IMG/VR virus record: IMGVR_UViG_3300006353_000002
Location: 1 to 42,959 of that record
From: a virus
DNA length: 42,959 bases
Strand: one strand, 5' to 3'
Below are positions 1-7,090 of this stretch, piece by piece; the first letter of the stretch is position 1, and every line of letters starts with the position of its first letter. A program made the position numbers and the translations under genes. The notes beneath the pieces are model-generated. The model worked only from the letters and a program-made list of their open reading frames with translations. It had not been told where the DNA came from and did not search any database.

Positions 1-17
1 ATCCATCGCTATACCTG

Positions 18-37
18 AAAACCGCGGCTTTCCGCGG
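18..37 (-). terminator. Rho-independent terminator of tRNA-Val
   Basis: Read on the minus strand just after the tRNA, CCGCGG-AAAG-CCGCGG forms a 6-bp all-GC stem with a 4-nt loop, followed by TTTT. This is the normal layout of a terminator behind a tRNA gene. It lies in chromosomal DNA left of the integration point. Confidence 0.8.
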
Positions 38-43
38 GTCTGA

Positions 44-119
44 TGGTGGGCGGTAACGGGCTCGAACCGCTGACCCTCTCGGTGTAAACGAGATGCTCTA
101 CCAACTGAGCTAACCGCCC
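44..119 (-). tRNA. tRNA-Val (anticodon UAC), integration target
   Basis: The minus strand reads as a complete 76-nt tRNA. The acceptor arm is GGGCGGT paired with ACCGCCC, the discriminator is A and CCA is encoded. The D arm begins GCTCAGTTGGTAGAGC, the T arm carries TTCGAAC, and the anticodon stem TCTCG/CGAGA holds the loop TTTACAC with anticodon UAC, which decodes valine. Nucleotides 1-39 lie inside the 40-bp att core, while nucleotides 40-76 are unique to this end. The gene is therefore a hybrid: its 3' half is chromosomal, and its 5' flank, including any promoter, is now prophage DNA. It is followed by its own terminator at 18-37. Confidence 0.95.
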
Positions 120-120
120 G
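81..120. repeat. attL core, 40-bp direct repeat
   Basis: Positions 81-120 are identical to 42840-42879. The identity stops at both edges (c80 versus g42839, a121 versus g42880). The core covers tRNA-Val nucleotides 1-39 plus one upstream base, so one edge falls immediately after the anticodon loop. That is typical of tyrosine integrases that exchange strands across an anticodon loop, using the anticodon stem as the inverted core sites. Confidence 0.9.
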
Positions 121-137
121 ATGCTCGGGAAACCGCG

Positions 138-165
138 CCTTTAAGCCGTTTTTCGCTCTGGTCAA
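138..165 (-). promoter_or_regulatory. Candidate phage-borne promoter for tRNA-Val
   Basis: On the minus strand, TTGACC (160-165) and TAAAGG (138-143) are separated by 16 nt. Transcription would start near 130, about ten bases before the tRNA 5' end at 119. Because integration replaced everything upstream of the core, this element is prophage DNA and would have to replace the original host promoter. It is recognised only by similarity to -35/-10 boxes. Confidence 0.45.
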
Positions 166-185
166 CATACCACTTCGCGGAACAG

Positions 186-213
186 AGCGGCATCAAGCGG
201 CATCAAGCGGCAT
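186..213. repeat. Tandem 10-bp repeats next to attL
   Basis: The unit AGCGGCATCA occurs at 186-195 and 196-205, with a third partial copy at 206-213. It lies between the att core and the arm-type repeats, where excisionase or a bending protein would bind in related phages. The binding role is inference. Confidence 0.6.
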
Positions 214-217
214 AGAG

Positions 218-260
218 AGTCCCGAAATAGTCCCGAAGCGGTCTGCCCGATAGTCCCGCC
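218..260. repeat. Putative integrase arm-type sites, left arm
   Basis: AGTCCCGAAAT (218-228), AGTCCCGAAG (229-238) and AGTCCCGCC (252-260) are directly repeated. The 21 bp at 218-238 recur exactly at 42756-42776 beside attR. Short direct repeats on both sides of an attachment core, about 100 bp and 65 bp from it, are the expected arrangement of the arm-type sites bound by the N-terminal domain of a tyrosine integrase. Confidence 0.6.
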
Positions 261-328
261 ATGCCGTCGATCGGCCTGAAATCTCAATTCTATCAGCCTT
301 GAAGGGCGCGCAACATCCTAGGGTAATG

Positions 329-603
329 GGTATGCGTGGGAAGTTCCTTATATTTCTCACATTGGCTGTTTTCTGCGGGTTTCCGGCCTAATATTTTTCT
401 TACATGGACCTTACGAGATTAGGTTCCATCACTCTTATATTTAAGATCATAAAACTCATTTATATTCAATGACATAAGATTCATGGCTGGAAAATGTAAG
501 GCGATGTGAGACTGTAAGTCTCATATTTTTATCACGTTATATCACATATTTAAGTGAGCATTTGGCGGGATGTAAGGAATATAAGACTTTTCCCACGCAC
601 CCC
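329..603. other. AT-rich island with iterated motif and flanking inverted repeats
   Basis: This roughly 275-bp stretch is strongly AT-rich in an otherwise G+C-rich phage. It is bounded by an imperfect inverted repeat of about 31 bp (332-362 and 570-600), both arms starting from TGCGTGGGAA read inward. Inside, CTTAYAT occurs at 347, 399 and 434, and its complement ATRTAAG at 494, 570 and 579: three copies pointing one way on the left and three the other way on the right. A 7-bp hairpin TGAGACT-GTA-AGTCTCA lies at 507-523. No open reading frame here looks real. It could be a replication origin, a regulator or partition site, or a MITE-like remnant. Confidence 0.55.
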
Positions 604-850
604 CTGCCCCGTGGGCTTGAAATCGATGGAAACCCGTCATTCCTGACCACTCTACGCATGCGTCATTGGGACTTCCGCAACGTGTGCCGACCAACCTTAG
701 AATTGCGCCCGTTCCGAACCGCATCGTCGGGTGCTTAACTGCATAAAAAATAGGCAGATAACGCGAAAGCGAGGCGTGGGGGCGAGCGCGGCGCGGGGGT
801 CAGGCTTCCGGTGTCGCGGTGTTCAGGGTCGGGGGCTGATTGATGAATGC
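604..850. other. Non-coding stretch, possible cos region
   Basis: About 250 bp contain no credible gene. In P2-like genomes cos lies beyond the 3' end of the leftward portal operon, so it should lie in this stretch or nearby. The 19 bp at 773-791 begin GGCGTGG and, as I recall the cohesive ends of phages 186 and P2, match them at about 13 of 19 positions. The surroundings are G-rich, so chance similarity is possible. Confidence 0.25.
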
Positions 851-882
851 AAAAAAGGGGCCGGCGGTTGCCCGCCAGCCCC
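851..882 (-). terminator. Terminator of the leftward P-Q-dam operon
   Basis: On the minus strand an 11-bp near-perfect stem, GGGGCTGGCGG with CCGCCGGCCCC, has a four-base loop and is followed directly by TTTTTT. It lies 20 bp beyond the dam stop codon and should end transcription of the terminase-portal-dam operon before the att/AT-rich region. Confidence 0.9.
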
Positions 883-902
883 TTGCTGTCTGCCCTCGCG
901 GG

Positions 903-1735
903 TCAGTTTGTGATGATCAGTTCGCGCGCCTTGAAGGCATTGGCCTCAGCATTGCCGCCGATGGTGTAGCGCACGTCTTCCTCGCGGAAGTCGAATCTTG
1001 CGAAAATCCGCCGCACTTCGGGGTGATCGTTGATCGACAGGACGAAGCGCCCATGGATCCCGCGCAGCTGCTCGGCCATTGGCTCGAACTGCCCGCGATC
1101 GAACAGCGCCTTGCCATAGTCCCCCTCGCTGCCGAAGTACGGCGGGTCAAGGTAGAACAGGGTCTGCGGCGTGTCATAGCGCGCGATGAATCGGCCCCAG
1201 TCCATCCGCTCAATCACCACCCCTGCAAGCCGCTCGTGCACGGCCTCGAGCATGGGCCCCAGTTTTGTTACGTCGAAGCGCGCCGGATTACCGGCCGACA
1301 CTCCGAAGTTCCGGCCGGCCACCTTGCCCCCAAAGGCCAGCCTCTGGACATAGAGGAAGCGCGCGGCGCGCTGCAGGTCGGTTAGCGACGCGGGATCCAT
1401 GGAGAGCAGCTTCTCGAAATTGGCCCGGCTGGTGATCTGGAAGCGCAGCATGTCAAGGAAGGCGACGTAGTGGTGCTGCAGCACGCGAAAAAAAGTGCTG
1501 ACGTCCTCCGACCAATCGTTGATCACTTCCACCGGCGGTCGCAGGTTGCGGCGGAAGAACACGCCGCCCATGCCCACGAAGACTTCGGCATAGGTGCGGT
1601 GCGGGATCCCGCCGATCAACGGTACACAAGTCGGCCTGCCAGGTTCTTCTTGCCGCCGATGTAGGGCGCTGGCGGACGCACCGGGTTCACTGCCTCAAGT
1701 CGCACCGCTTCCGGTGCATCGGGATTCGACTCCAT
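903..1735 (-). pseudogene. Dam-type DNA adenine methylase (D12 class), frameshifted
   Basis: The protein belongs to the MethyltransfD12 family, which methylates the N6 of adenine using SAM. It has the alpha-class order: an N-terminal PYIGGKK segment, the SAM motif FVGMGG, and the catalytic LDPPYF toward the C terminus. The reading frame is broken. The segment starting at ATG 1735 carries the GGKK motif and stops at TGA 1616-1618. The remaining 238 residues are open in another frame from about 1619 to 903. Adding one base near 1619-1625 joins them into about 277 residues with a continuous family-like sequence. A TTG at 1619 could start the second piece, but it would lack the conserved N-terminal motif. 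The gene follows the portal gene after 145 bp and precedes a strong terminator. In P2 nothing is present here, so it is probably an acquired protective methylase. A sequencing error is an equally good explanation of the break. Confidence 0.75.
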
Positions 1736-1880
1736 CGCTCTTGTTCCATATTGGCCGCGATGCCGTGCACGGCAGGCGGGATGGCCCCATGGCGGGACCG
1801 GTTGGGACATGGCGACTTCGCTTCGCCGGACTTGGGCGCTTCAACGCCCGGTCCCCCGCCTTTCTCGGGCGAGGCAAATA

Positions 1881-2945
1881 TCAGCGGCCGGACTGGGCCC
1901 CGGCCGGCATCAGCGGCACATAATCCTTGTAAGTAACCACCTGCAGGCCGGTGATCTCGTTGATGCGCAGCATCGCCGCCTTGATCGGCTCGATTTCGTT
2001 GACGAAAAACACGTCGTTCTGGCTGCGCGGGTCGCCAAATCCGCCGTTGTTCTTGGGAATGATGCCGATCATTTGCGGCGGCACCCGGTGCACGGCGAGA
2101 ATATCGTCGCGGGTGATATCCTTGATCCCGATGAACTCGTCTTTAGCCGCCACCTCTGCGATCGGCATGATCTGAACCCCGTCCTTTTTGCCGTTGGGGG
2201 CATGGATGAACAGGTTTTTGAAATTGCCGACGCCTTTGGCCTGGCCCAGCGCCTGCCGTATCGCGTCGGCGTCCTTGTCGCTCATCGTCGGTTCGTTGAG
2301 GTAGAACACGAATCCGGCATGCGCGCCGTTGAGATAATAACGGCGGCGAAACAGCGTCGCATTCTCGTTGAGCAAGCCGCTCTGCAGCGCCGAAAGCCAC
2401 TCCGGCAGCCCATAAACTTCCTGTTCGACGTCGGGCTCCAGCACATGGACCACGCGGCCCGGCGCGAACTCGTGCGCGCCAAAGGGATTGCTGCCCATAC
2501 CGAAGACGCTGGGCTTGACCCAGAAATAGCGACCGGGCTCCACCCCGACCCGCATATGCAGCGCCGGCGCGTGGCGATAGGACAGCACCCGCCCGGCCAG
2601 ATTAGGCACTTCCTCAAGGTAGAGGTTGCCCATTTGCAGGAAATCGAGCGCTGCGCGCTCGTGGGTGGCCGCATCCATCCAGCGGCTCGGGACGAAATGG
2701 CGCTTGAGCAGGTTGATCTTAAGCTTGATCGCGCTCTGGTGGTGCGGCGACATGCGATAGCTTTTGGCGAGGCCCGCCATCGGCACCGGCGGCTCATACC
2801 AGTCACCATTGCGATAGATGCCCTCGAAGAAATCCCACAACCCGCTTGCCAGGATGCTTTCGGCATCGCCGAAACTGAAAGCCTCTATCGCCCCGCCAGT
2901 ACTATTTGGGCCAGCCCCGGCAAGGCGTTGGGTCGAATCGCTCAT
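1881..2945 (-). CDS. Q: Portal protein (P2 gpQ-like)
   Basis: The 354-residue protein resembles the P2/PBSX-type portal (P2 gpQ is 344 residues). It forms the dodecameric ring at the capsid vertex through which DNA is packaged and to which the tail connects. Family-like stretches include SYRMSPHHQSAIKLKINLL near the N terminus and the C-terminal block DITRDDILAVHRVPPQMIGI followed by FGDPRSQNDVFF. The ATG overlaps the terminase stop in an ATGA arrangement, so the two are translationally coupled. A small GC hairpin (GGGCG/CGCCC on the minus strand) lies in the gap between this gene and the methylase gene. Confidence 0.93.
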   Translation of the reverse strand: MSDSTQRLAGAGPNSTGGAIEAFSFGDAESILASGLWDFFEGIYRNGDWYEPPVPMAGLAKSYRMSPHHQSAIKLKINLLKRHFVPSRWMDAATHERAALDFLQMGNLYLEEVPNLAGRVLSYRHAPALHMRVGVEPGRYFWVKPSVFGMGSNPFGAHEFAPGRVVHVLEPDVEQEVYGLPEWLSALQSGLLNENATLFRRRYYLNGAHAGFVFYLNEPTMSDKDADAIRQALGQAKGVGNFKNLFIHAPNGKKDGVQIMPIAEVAAKDEFIGIKDITRDDILAVHRVPPQMIGIIPKNNGGFGDPRSQNDVFFVNEIEPIKAAMLRINEITGLQVVTYKDYVPLMPAGAQSGR

Positions 2946-4816
2946 TGGAAGAACTCCACGCTGGATTGCTTTTGGCTCACGTCGCTCGCGTCCATCGGCT
3001 CGTTGATCAGGCTGCCCAGCACCGCCCAGGCGATGTTGGCATGGCCGTGCACCTGGCTCCGGCCCGAAACATAGGTCACCTGCTTGCCACTGGCGGAAAG
3101 CGCCGGGTGGATTGCCATGAAGGCGCTGGTGACGTCATGCCACCCGGCGTCGTATTCGAAGCGCTTGTTGCGGAAGACGTTCTGCGCCTTCATCACCATT
3201 GCCGCCTTCAGGCCCAGCGAATAGTCGATCCGGCGCACCGCGGGGAACCACTTGGCAACAAGCTCGGCAACGGCCGCGCCGGCGCCCGAGGTGTCGATCG
3301 CCACGTCTTCGAGCTGATACTTGCGCGACAGGCGGCGGAGCTCGCGGTTCTGCCCTTCGAAATCGAGGCCCTTCAGCGCCAGCTTCTCCAGCAGCCGGAA
3401 CTTGCCGCCGGGCTTTGCCGGCGGGGCGATGATCGAGACCGCCGCACCGTCGCGACCGCCCTTGTCGGGATCAAGGCTCAGCCACACCCCGCGCTGGCCG
3501 AACGGGCGCGGCTCTGCCGATCTGTAGTCAGGCCAAGCGTAGAAGCTATCGACCAGGCAAGGATTGAGCAGCGAAAACGGGAAGCTGCTCTCGGTATCGT
3601 CGATAAATTCGCACTCGTAGAGGTTGCGGAATTCTTCCTCGCTGGTCTCGTTGCGCAGTTCGTTGACGTCGAACAGGCCGCCCATCCCTCCTTGTACGGC
3701 CTGCTGCAGGGTCAAAATCTGCGACCAGCTGCCATCGGGCATAATCGCGCCCTGCGCCAGCGCCGCCTTGGAGACATCGAAGTCGCGCTTCTCGGTCGGC
3801 TTGCGGCCAGCGTTCCATTCGTCTCCCGACCAGAAGGGATAGGCCTCGTGTGTGACGGTGCTTGGCGTCGAGAAATAGGTACGCTTGTAGATCTTGTGCG
3901 TCGCCATCGCACTGGCGACGCGCTTGAGCTCGGCGAAGCCTGGCACCCAGAAGAATTCGTCGAAGTAGAAATCGCCGTGCTCGCCCTGAGCGGTGGCCTT
4001 GCTGGTCGACAGGAAATGGAATTCCACCGGCTCGCGGCCCCGGCCTTCGTCATCGGCGCCCATGTCGATAATCATCGGCGCGTCCTGTAGCCCGCCTTTC
4101 AGTTCCACTTTGGCGATCTTGCGCACCCAGGCGACGATGTAGCGCCGAAAAATCAGCGCCTGGCGCTTGCTGGCGGAGAGGAAAATCTGGTTGCGCGGCT
4201 CCCCGGCGACACTGCTCTCGCGCGCCTTCATCAAGGCTTCGCGGGCAAAATACCATGTCGCGCCGGTCTGGCGGCTCTTCAGCAGTTTGCGGGTGCGCTC
4301 ATCGCGGACCTGCCACCATCGCTCTTGGTGGGCGAAATTGTTGGCATGAAAATCCTCCTCGAGCGCGTCCCACTGTTCGTCGGTCAGGAAATTGGCGCCC
4401 TTCGCCTTCTTCGTCGCCGCCCGCTTCTCGTTAGCCTCGGGGCTGTGGCGGGCCTCGATATTCGGATTGAGATCGCTTTCCCTCCCGCTGTCGGCATACT
4501 TCGCGCAGCGGGCCATCCGTTCGATCTGGCGGCCCAGCAGGTCGATTTCCTTGAAATCGTGCCCGGTCTTGTTTTCCTTGGCGATCAGCATGGCATAGCG
4601 CGCATCGATCGCGTCGGCGGCCTTGACGTGGCTGGCAGCCTTGTCCCAACCAAGGCGGTTCTTCCAGCTGCAGACGGTCGAGTATTTCAACCCCAGTTCG
4701 TCACTGATCTGCTGGATCGACCATCCGCGCCAGTAGAGCGAACGCGCGGCAGTGCGCGCCTCGAAAGGGATGGGCGGCGTAGGTGCTGCGGAATTGACCT
4801 GTGGCGGGTCTTTCAT
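2942..4816 (-). CDS. P: Terminase large subunit, ATPase/nuclease (P2 gpP-like)
   Basis: This 624-residue packaging motor is slightly longer than P2 gpP (590). An N-terminal helix-turn-helix (WSIQQISDELGLKYSTVCSW) may contact DNA. Around residue 180 the deviant Walker A LLKSRQTGATW is the P2-type ATP site. The segment SLDPDKGGRDGAAVSI around residue 430 begins the RNase H-like nuclease domain with its acidic residue. It works with gpM to cut cos and drive DNA into the procapsid. It is the first gene of the leftward late operon, divergent from the scaffold gene across a 144-bp promoter region. ATG 4816 is chosen; a TTG three codons earlier (4825) is possible. Confidence 0.93.
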   Translation of the reverse strand: MKDPPQVNSAAPTPPIPFEARTAARSLYWRGWSIQQISDELGLKYSTVCSWKNRLGWDKAASHVKAADAIDARYAMLIAKENKTGHDFKEIDLLGRQIERMARCAKYADSGRESDLNPNIEARHSPEANEKRAATKKAKGANFLTDEQWDALEEDFHANNFAHQERWWQVRDERTRKLLKSRQTGATWYFAREALMKARESSVAGEPRNQIFLSASKRQALIFRRYIVAWVRKIAKVELKGGLQDAPMIIDMGADDEGRGREPVEFHFLSTSKATAQGEHGDFYFDEFFWVPGFAELKRVASAMATHKIYKRTYFSTPSTVTHEAYPFWSGDEWNAGRKPTEKRDFDVSKAALAQGAIMPDGSWSQILTLQQAVQGGMGGLFDVNELRNETSEEEFRNLYECEFIDDTESSFPFSLLNPCLVDSFYAWPDYRSAEPRPFGQRGVWLSLDPDKGGRDGAAVSIIAPPAKPGGKFRLLEKLALKGLDFEGQNRELRRLSRKYQLEDVAIDTSGAGAAVAELVAKWFPAVRRIDYSLGLKAAMVMKAQNVFRNKRFEYDAGWHDVTSAFMAIHPALSASGKQVTYVSGRSQVHGHANIAWAVLGSLINEPMDASDVSQKQSSVEFFQ

Positions 4817-4860
4817 CGCCCCCAAGTGCCACCGGAAACCGACCGCGCGAGGCCGCCACT

Positions 4861-4883
4861 GGCGTTACTGCAGCGCTAACGCC
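4861..4883. promoter_or_regulatory. Dyad in the divergent late promoter region
   Basis: GGCGTTA and TAACGCC form a perfect inverted repeat separated by 9 bp, midway between the divergent terminase and scaffold genes. In P2 this interval holds two late promoters activated by Ogr, which binds a dyad near -55. The phage encodes an Ogr-like protein at 32045, so this dyad is a candidate binding site. It does not match the TGT-N12-ACA site of P2. The half TGGCGTTA recurs at 11404-11411, upstream of gene J. Confidence 0.4.
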
Positions 4884-4960
4884 GCGCGCGCCTTGTCAAA
4901 GGGGCATGATTTGGAGCGTTTCGGGCCATCGCAACCTAACCGCGCGCTCCGGAGACCCCG

Positions 4961-5800
4961 ATGAAAACCAAGCCTTTCCTGCTCGCCACCGCCGGATCGA
5001 CTGTCGATGGCCGCACCATCGACGACAAGATGATCGAGGAAATGGCCTCCAGCTACGATCCCGCCACTTACGGTGCGCGGCTGAATATCGAACACATCCG
5101 GGGAATCACCGGCGACAAGCCTTTCCGCGCTTACGGCGATGTCCTGGCGCTCTCGGTCGGCGAGACCGAGGTGAACTTCAACGGCAAGACTGAGAAGCGC
5201 AAGGCGCTGTTCGGCACTTTCGATGTCAACGACGACGCGAAAAAGCTGAACGACGCCGGCCAGAAGGTCTATCCCTCGGTCGAGATCGAACCGAACTTCG
5301 CCGGCAAGGGCTTCGCCTACCTGATGGGCTGCGCCCTGACTGACAGCCCGGCCTCGATCGCGACCGAGCGGTTGAAGTTCAATCGCTCGCTACCCGGTAC
5401 CATCGGCCTCACCGGCGATGCCGCGGCGACGCTGGAATTCGAGGAAGCGGCTCCTGCCGCCGATGCAGCGGTCGAAGAAATCAAGGGCTTCTTCTCCAAG
5501 CTGGCTGACAAGTTCGGCCTGAACACGGCAACCACTGCCGCCCCCGCTGCCCAGGCCGTCCCGGCAGGAGCCGCGCCCGCCGCAACCCAGTTCGACCCGG
5601 CCAGCTTTGCCGCCGAACTTGGCACGGTAATCGAAGGCGCGCTCGGCAAGCAGCAGGCTGTCTTTGCTGGCCAGATCGGCGAGCTCGCCACGAAGTTCGC
5701 CGCGCTCGAAACCAAACTCGAATCCACCACCGCCTCCGGCCACACCGCCCGACCGCTCTCCACCGGCCCCGGCGGCGAGTACGCCCGCACCGACTGCTGA
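4961..5800 (+). CDS. O: Capsid scaffolding protein/protease (P2 gpO-like)
   Basis: The 279-residue protein matches the P2 gpO family, a fusion of a serine protease and a scaffold that shapes the procapsid and then cleaves scaffold, capsid and portal. The N-terminal half carries the family sequence GARLNIEHIRG, whose His is the expected catalytic histidine. It also has KVYPSVEIEPNF and GCALTDSPAS, where the conserved Ser lies. The C-terminal half is Ala/Pro-rich and ends in a likely helical scaffold segment (FAGQIGELATKFAALETKLE). It begins the rightward late operon, and the next gene (capsid) follows after 57 bp with an AAGGAA ribosome site. Confidence 0.93.
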   Translation: MKTKPFLLATAGSTVDGRTIDDKMIEEMASSYDPATYGARLNIEHIRGITGDKPFRAYGDVLALSVGETEVNFNGKTEKRKALFGTFDVNDDAKKLNDAGQKVYPSVEIEPNFAGKGFAYLMGCALTDSPASIATERLKFNRSLPGTIGLTGDAAATLEFEEAAPAADAAVEEIKGFFSKLADKFGLNTATTAAPAAQAVPAGAAPAATQFDPASFAAELGTVIEGALGKQQAVFAGQIGELATKFAALETKLESTTASGHTARPLSTGPGGEYARTDC

Positions 5801-5857
5801 ATTCTTCCCCACCCAGGGAAACCCCAAATCCGCGCGCCCGATCAAGGAACCTCTCCG

Positions 5858-6988
5858 ATGCGTAACGAAACCCGCCTTCTCTTCAACGCCTACGTCAGCC
5901 ATATCGCGTTGCTCAACGGCGTTCCCAACGCCCTGACCAAGTTCGCCGTGGCCCCGGTCGTCGAGCAAACGCTCGAAGGCCGGCTGCGCGAATCGAGCGA
6001 ATTCCTGAAGGCCATCAACGTCACACCTGTGATCGATCAGTCGGGTCAAACACTCGGCCTTGGCACCACGCGGAGCCTTGCCGGACGCACTGACACTTCG
6101 GGCGCCGGCCGCCGCGATCCGACCGATCCGACTGACAGCGCGGAGACCAACACCTATCACTGCCGCCAGACCAATTTCGACTGGTCGCAGCGCTATGCCC
6201 TGATGGATGCGTGGCGTCACCGCCCCGAATTTCAGACGCTGATGCGCGATGCCATTCTGCGCCAGCAGGCCCGCGACCGGATCATGATCGGCTGGAACGG
6301 CACCTCGGCTGCGGCCACTACAGATCGCACGGCTAATCCGTTGCTTCAGGACGTCAACATCGGCTGGCTGGAGAACATTCGCACCCGCGCGCCGGCGCAA
6401 GTGTTCAACGACGGCAACCTGACGGTGAAGACCAACGGCACCAACAACGCCGCGCTCAAGGCGATCTACGTCAAGCCCGGCGTCGAACTGTTCGATGCCA
6501 ACGCCGCCTACAACGCCGATGGCGGCTCGGCCCATGCCGTCGCCGACTATTCCTCGCTCGATGCGCTCGTGCTCGATGCCAAACGGATGCTGCCCGAATG
6601 GCACCGCGGCAACACCGATCTGGTGGTGATCGTTGGCCACGATCTGGTCGATGACAAATACTTCACCATCGCCCAGACCACTGGCGCGACTGCCACCGAA
6701 GTTGAGGCGATGGATCGGATCATCCGCTCCGACAAGCAGCTGGGCGGCCTGCCTGCGGTCCGCGTCCCGTTCTTCCCGGCGAACGGCCTGCTGATCACCA
6801 CGCTCAGCAACCTGTCGATCTACTGGCAGGAAGGCACCCGCCGCCGCTATCTGAAGGACGAACCCGAAGCCGATCGCATCGCCAACTACGAGAGCGTCAA
6901 CGAGGACTATGTCGTCGAGGACTACGAGCTCGTCAGCCTGGTCGAGAACATCGTGATCGGCGGTGCTCCGGCTCGCCCTGCTCCCTGA
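5858..6988 (+). CDS. N: Major capsid protein (P2 gpN-like)
   Basis: The 376-residue protein is the major capsid subunit of P2-like phages, with an HK97-like fold (P2 gpN is 357 residues). Recognisable stretches are the N-terminal MRNETRLLFNAYVSHIA, QTNFDWSQRYALMDAWRHRPEF in the first third and WQEGTRRRYLKDEPEADRI near the C terminus. In P2 the precursor loses an N-terminal stretch to the gpO protease; the similar start here suggests the same processing. The ribosome site AAGGAA precedes ATG 5858. A perfect 10-bp inverted repeat lies between this gene and the next. Confidence 0.95.
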   Translation: MRNETRLLFNAYVSHIALLNGVPNALTKFAVAPVVEQTLEGRLRESSEFLKAINVTPVIDQSGQTLGLGTTRSLAGRTDTSGAGRRDPTDPTDSAETNTYHCRQTNFDWSQRYALMDAWRHRPEFQTLMRDAILRQQARDRIMIGWNGTSAAATTDRTANPLLQDVNIGWLENIRTRAPAQVFNDGNLTVKTNGTNNAALKAIYVKPGVELFDANAAYNADGGSAHAVADYSSLDALVLDAKRMLPEWHRGNTDLVVIVGHDLVDDKYFTIAQTTGATATEVEAMDRIIRSDKQLGGLPAVRVPFFPANGLLITTLSNLSIYWQEGTRRRYLKDEPEADRIANYESVNEDYVVEDYELVSLVENIVIGGAPARPAP

Positions 6989-7018
6989 TTGAATTGACCG
7001 CATAAACCCCGCCGAACC

Positions 7019-7061
7019 GGGGGGACACCGGCCCGAATTAGGGAGCCACCAGTGTCCCCCC
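7019..7061 (+). promoter_or_regulatory. Stem-loop between capsid and terminase small subunit genes
   Basis: GGGGGGACAC at 7019-7028 pairs perfectly with GTGTCCCCCC at 7052-7061 across a 23-nt loop. It lies after the capsid gene stop and before the ribosome site of gene M. There is no T-run, so it is not a classical terminator. It may lower read-through or protect the capsid mRNA 3' end. Confidence 0.5.
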
Positions 7062-7090
7062 ACCCCGCCGAATTTCAAGGAACCGCGCAC

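Noticed and set aside
507-530. Hairpin TGAGACT-GTA-AGTCTCA followed by T-rich DNA as a plus-strand terminator
   Set aside because: The stem is short and AT-containing and no plus-strand gene precedes it. It is better treated as part of the AT-rich island.
731-1385. Plus-strand open frames across the dam gene and its terminator (about 60 and 181 codons)
   Set aside because: They run antisense to clear methylase motifs and through the terminator stem, with no family-like sequence.
2906-4090. Long plus-strand frame (394 codons) opposite the terminase gene
   Set aside because: It is a shadow of the P gene; its residues are Arg/His/Ala-rich without any motif.
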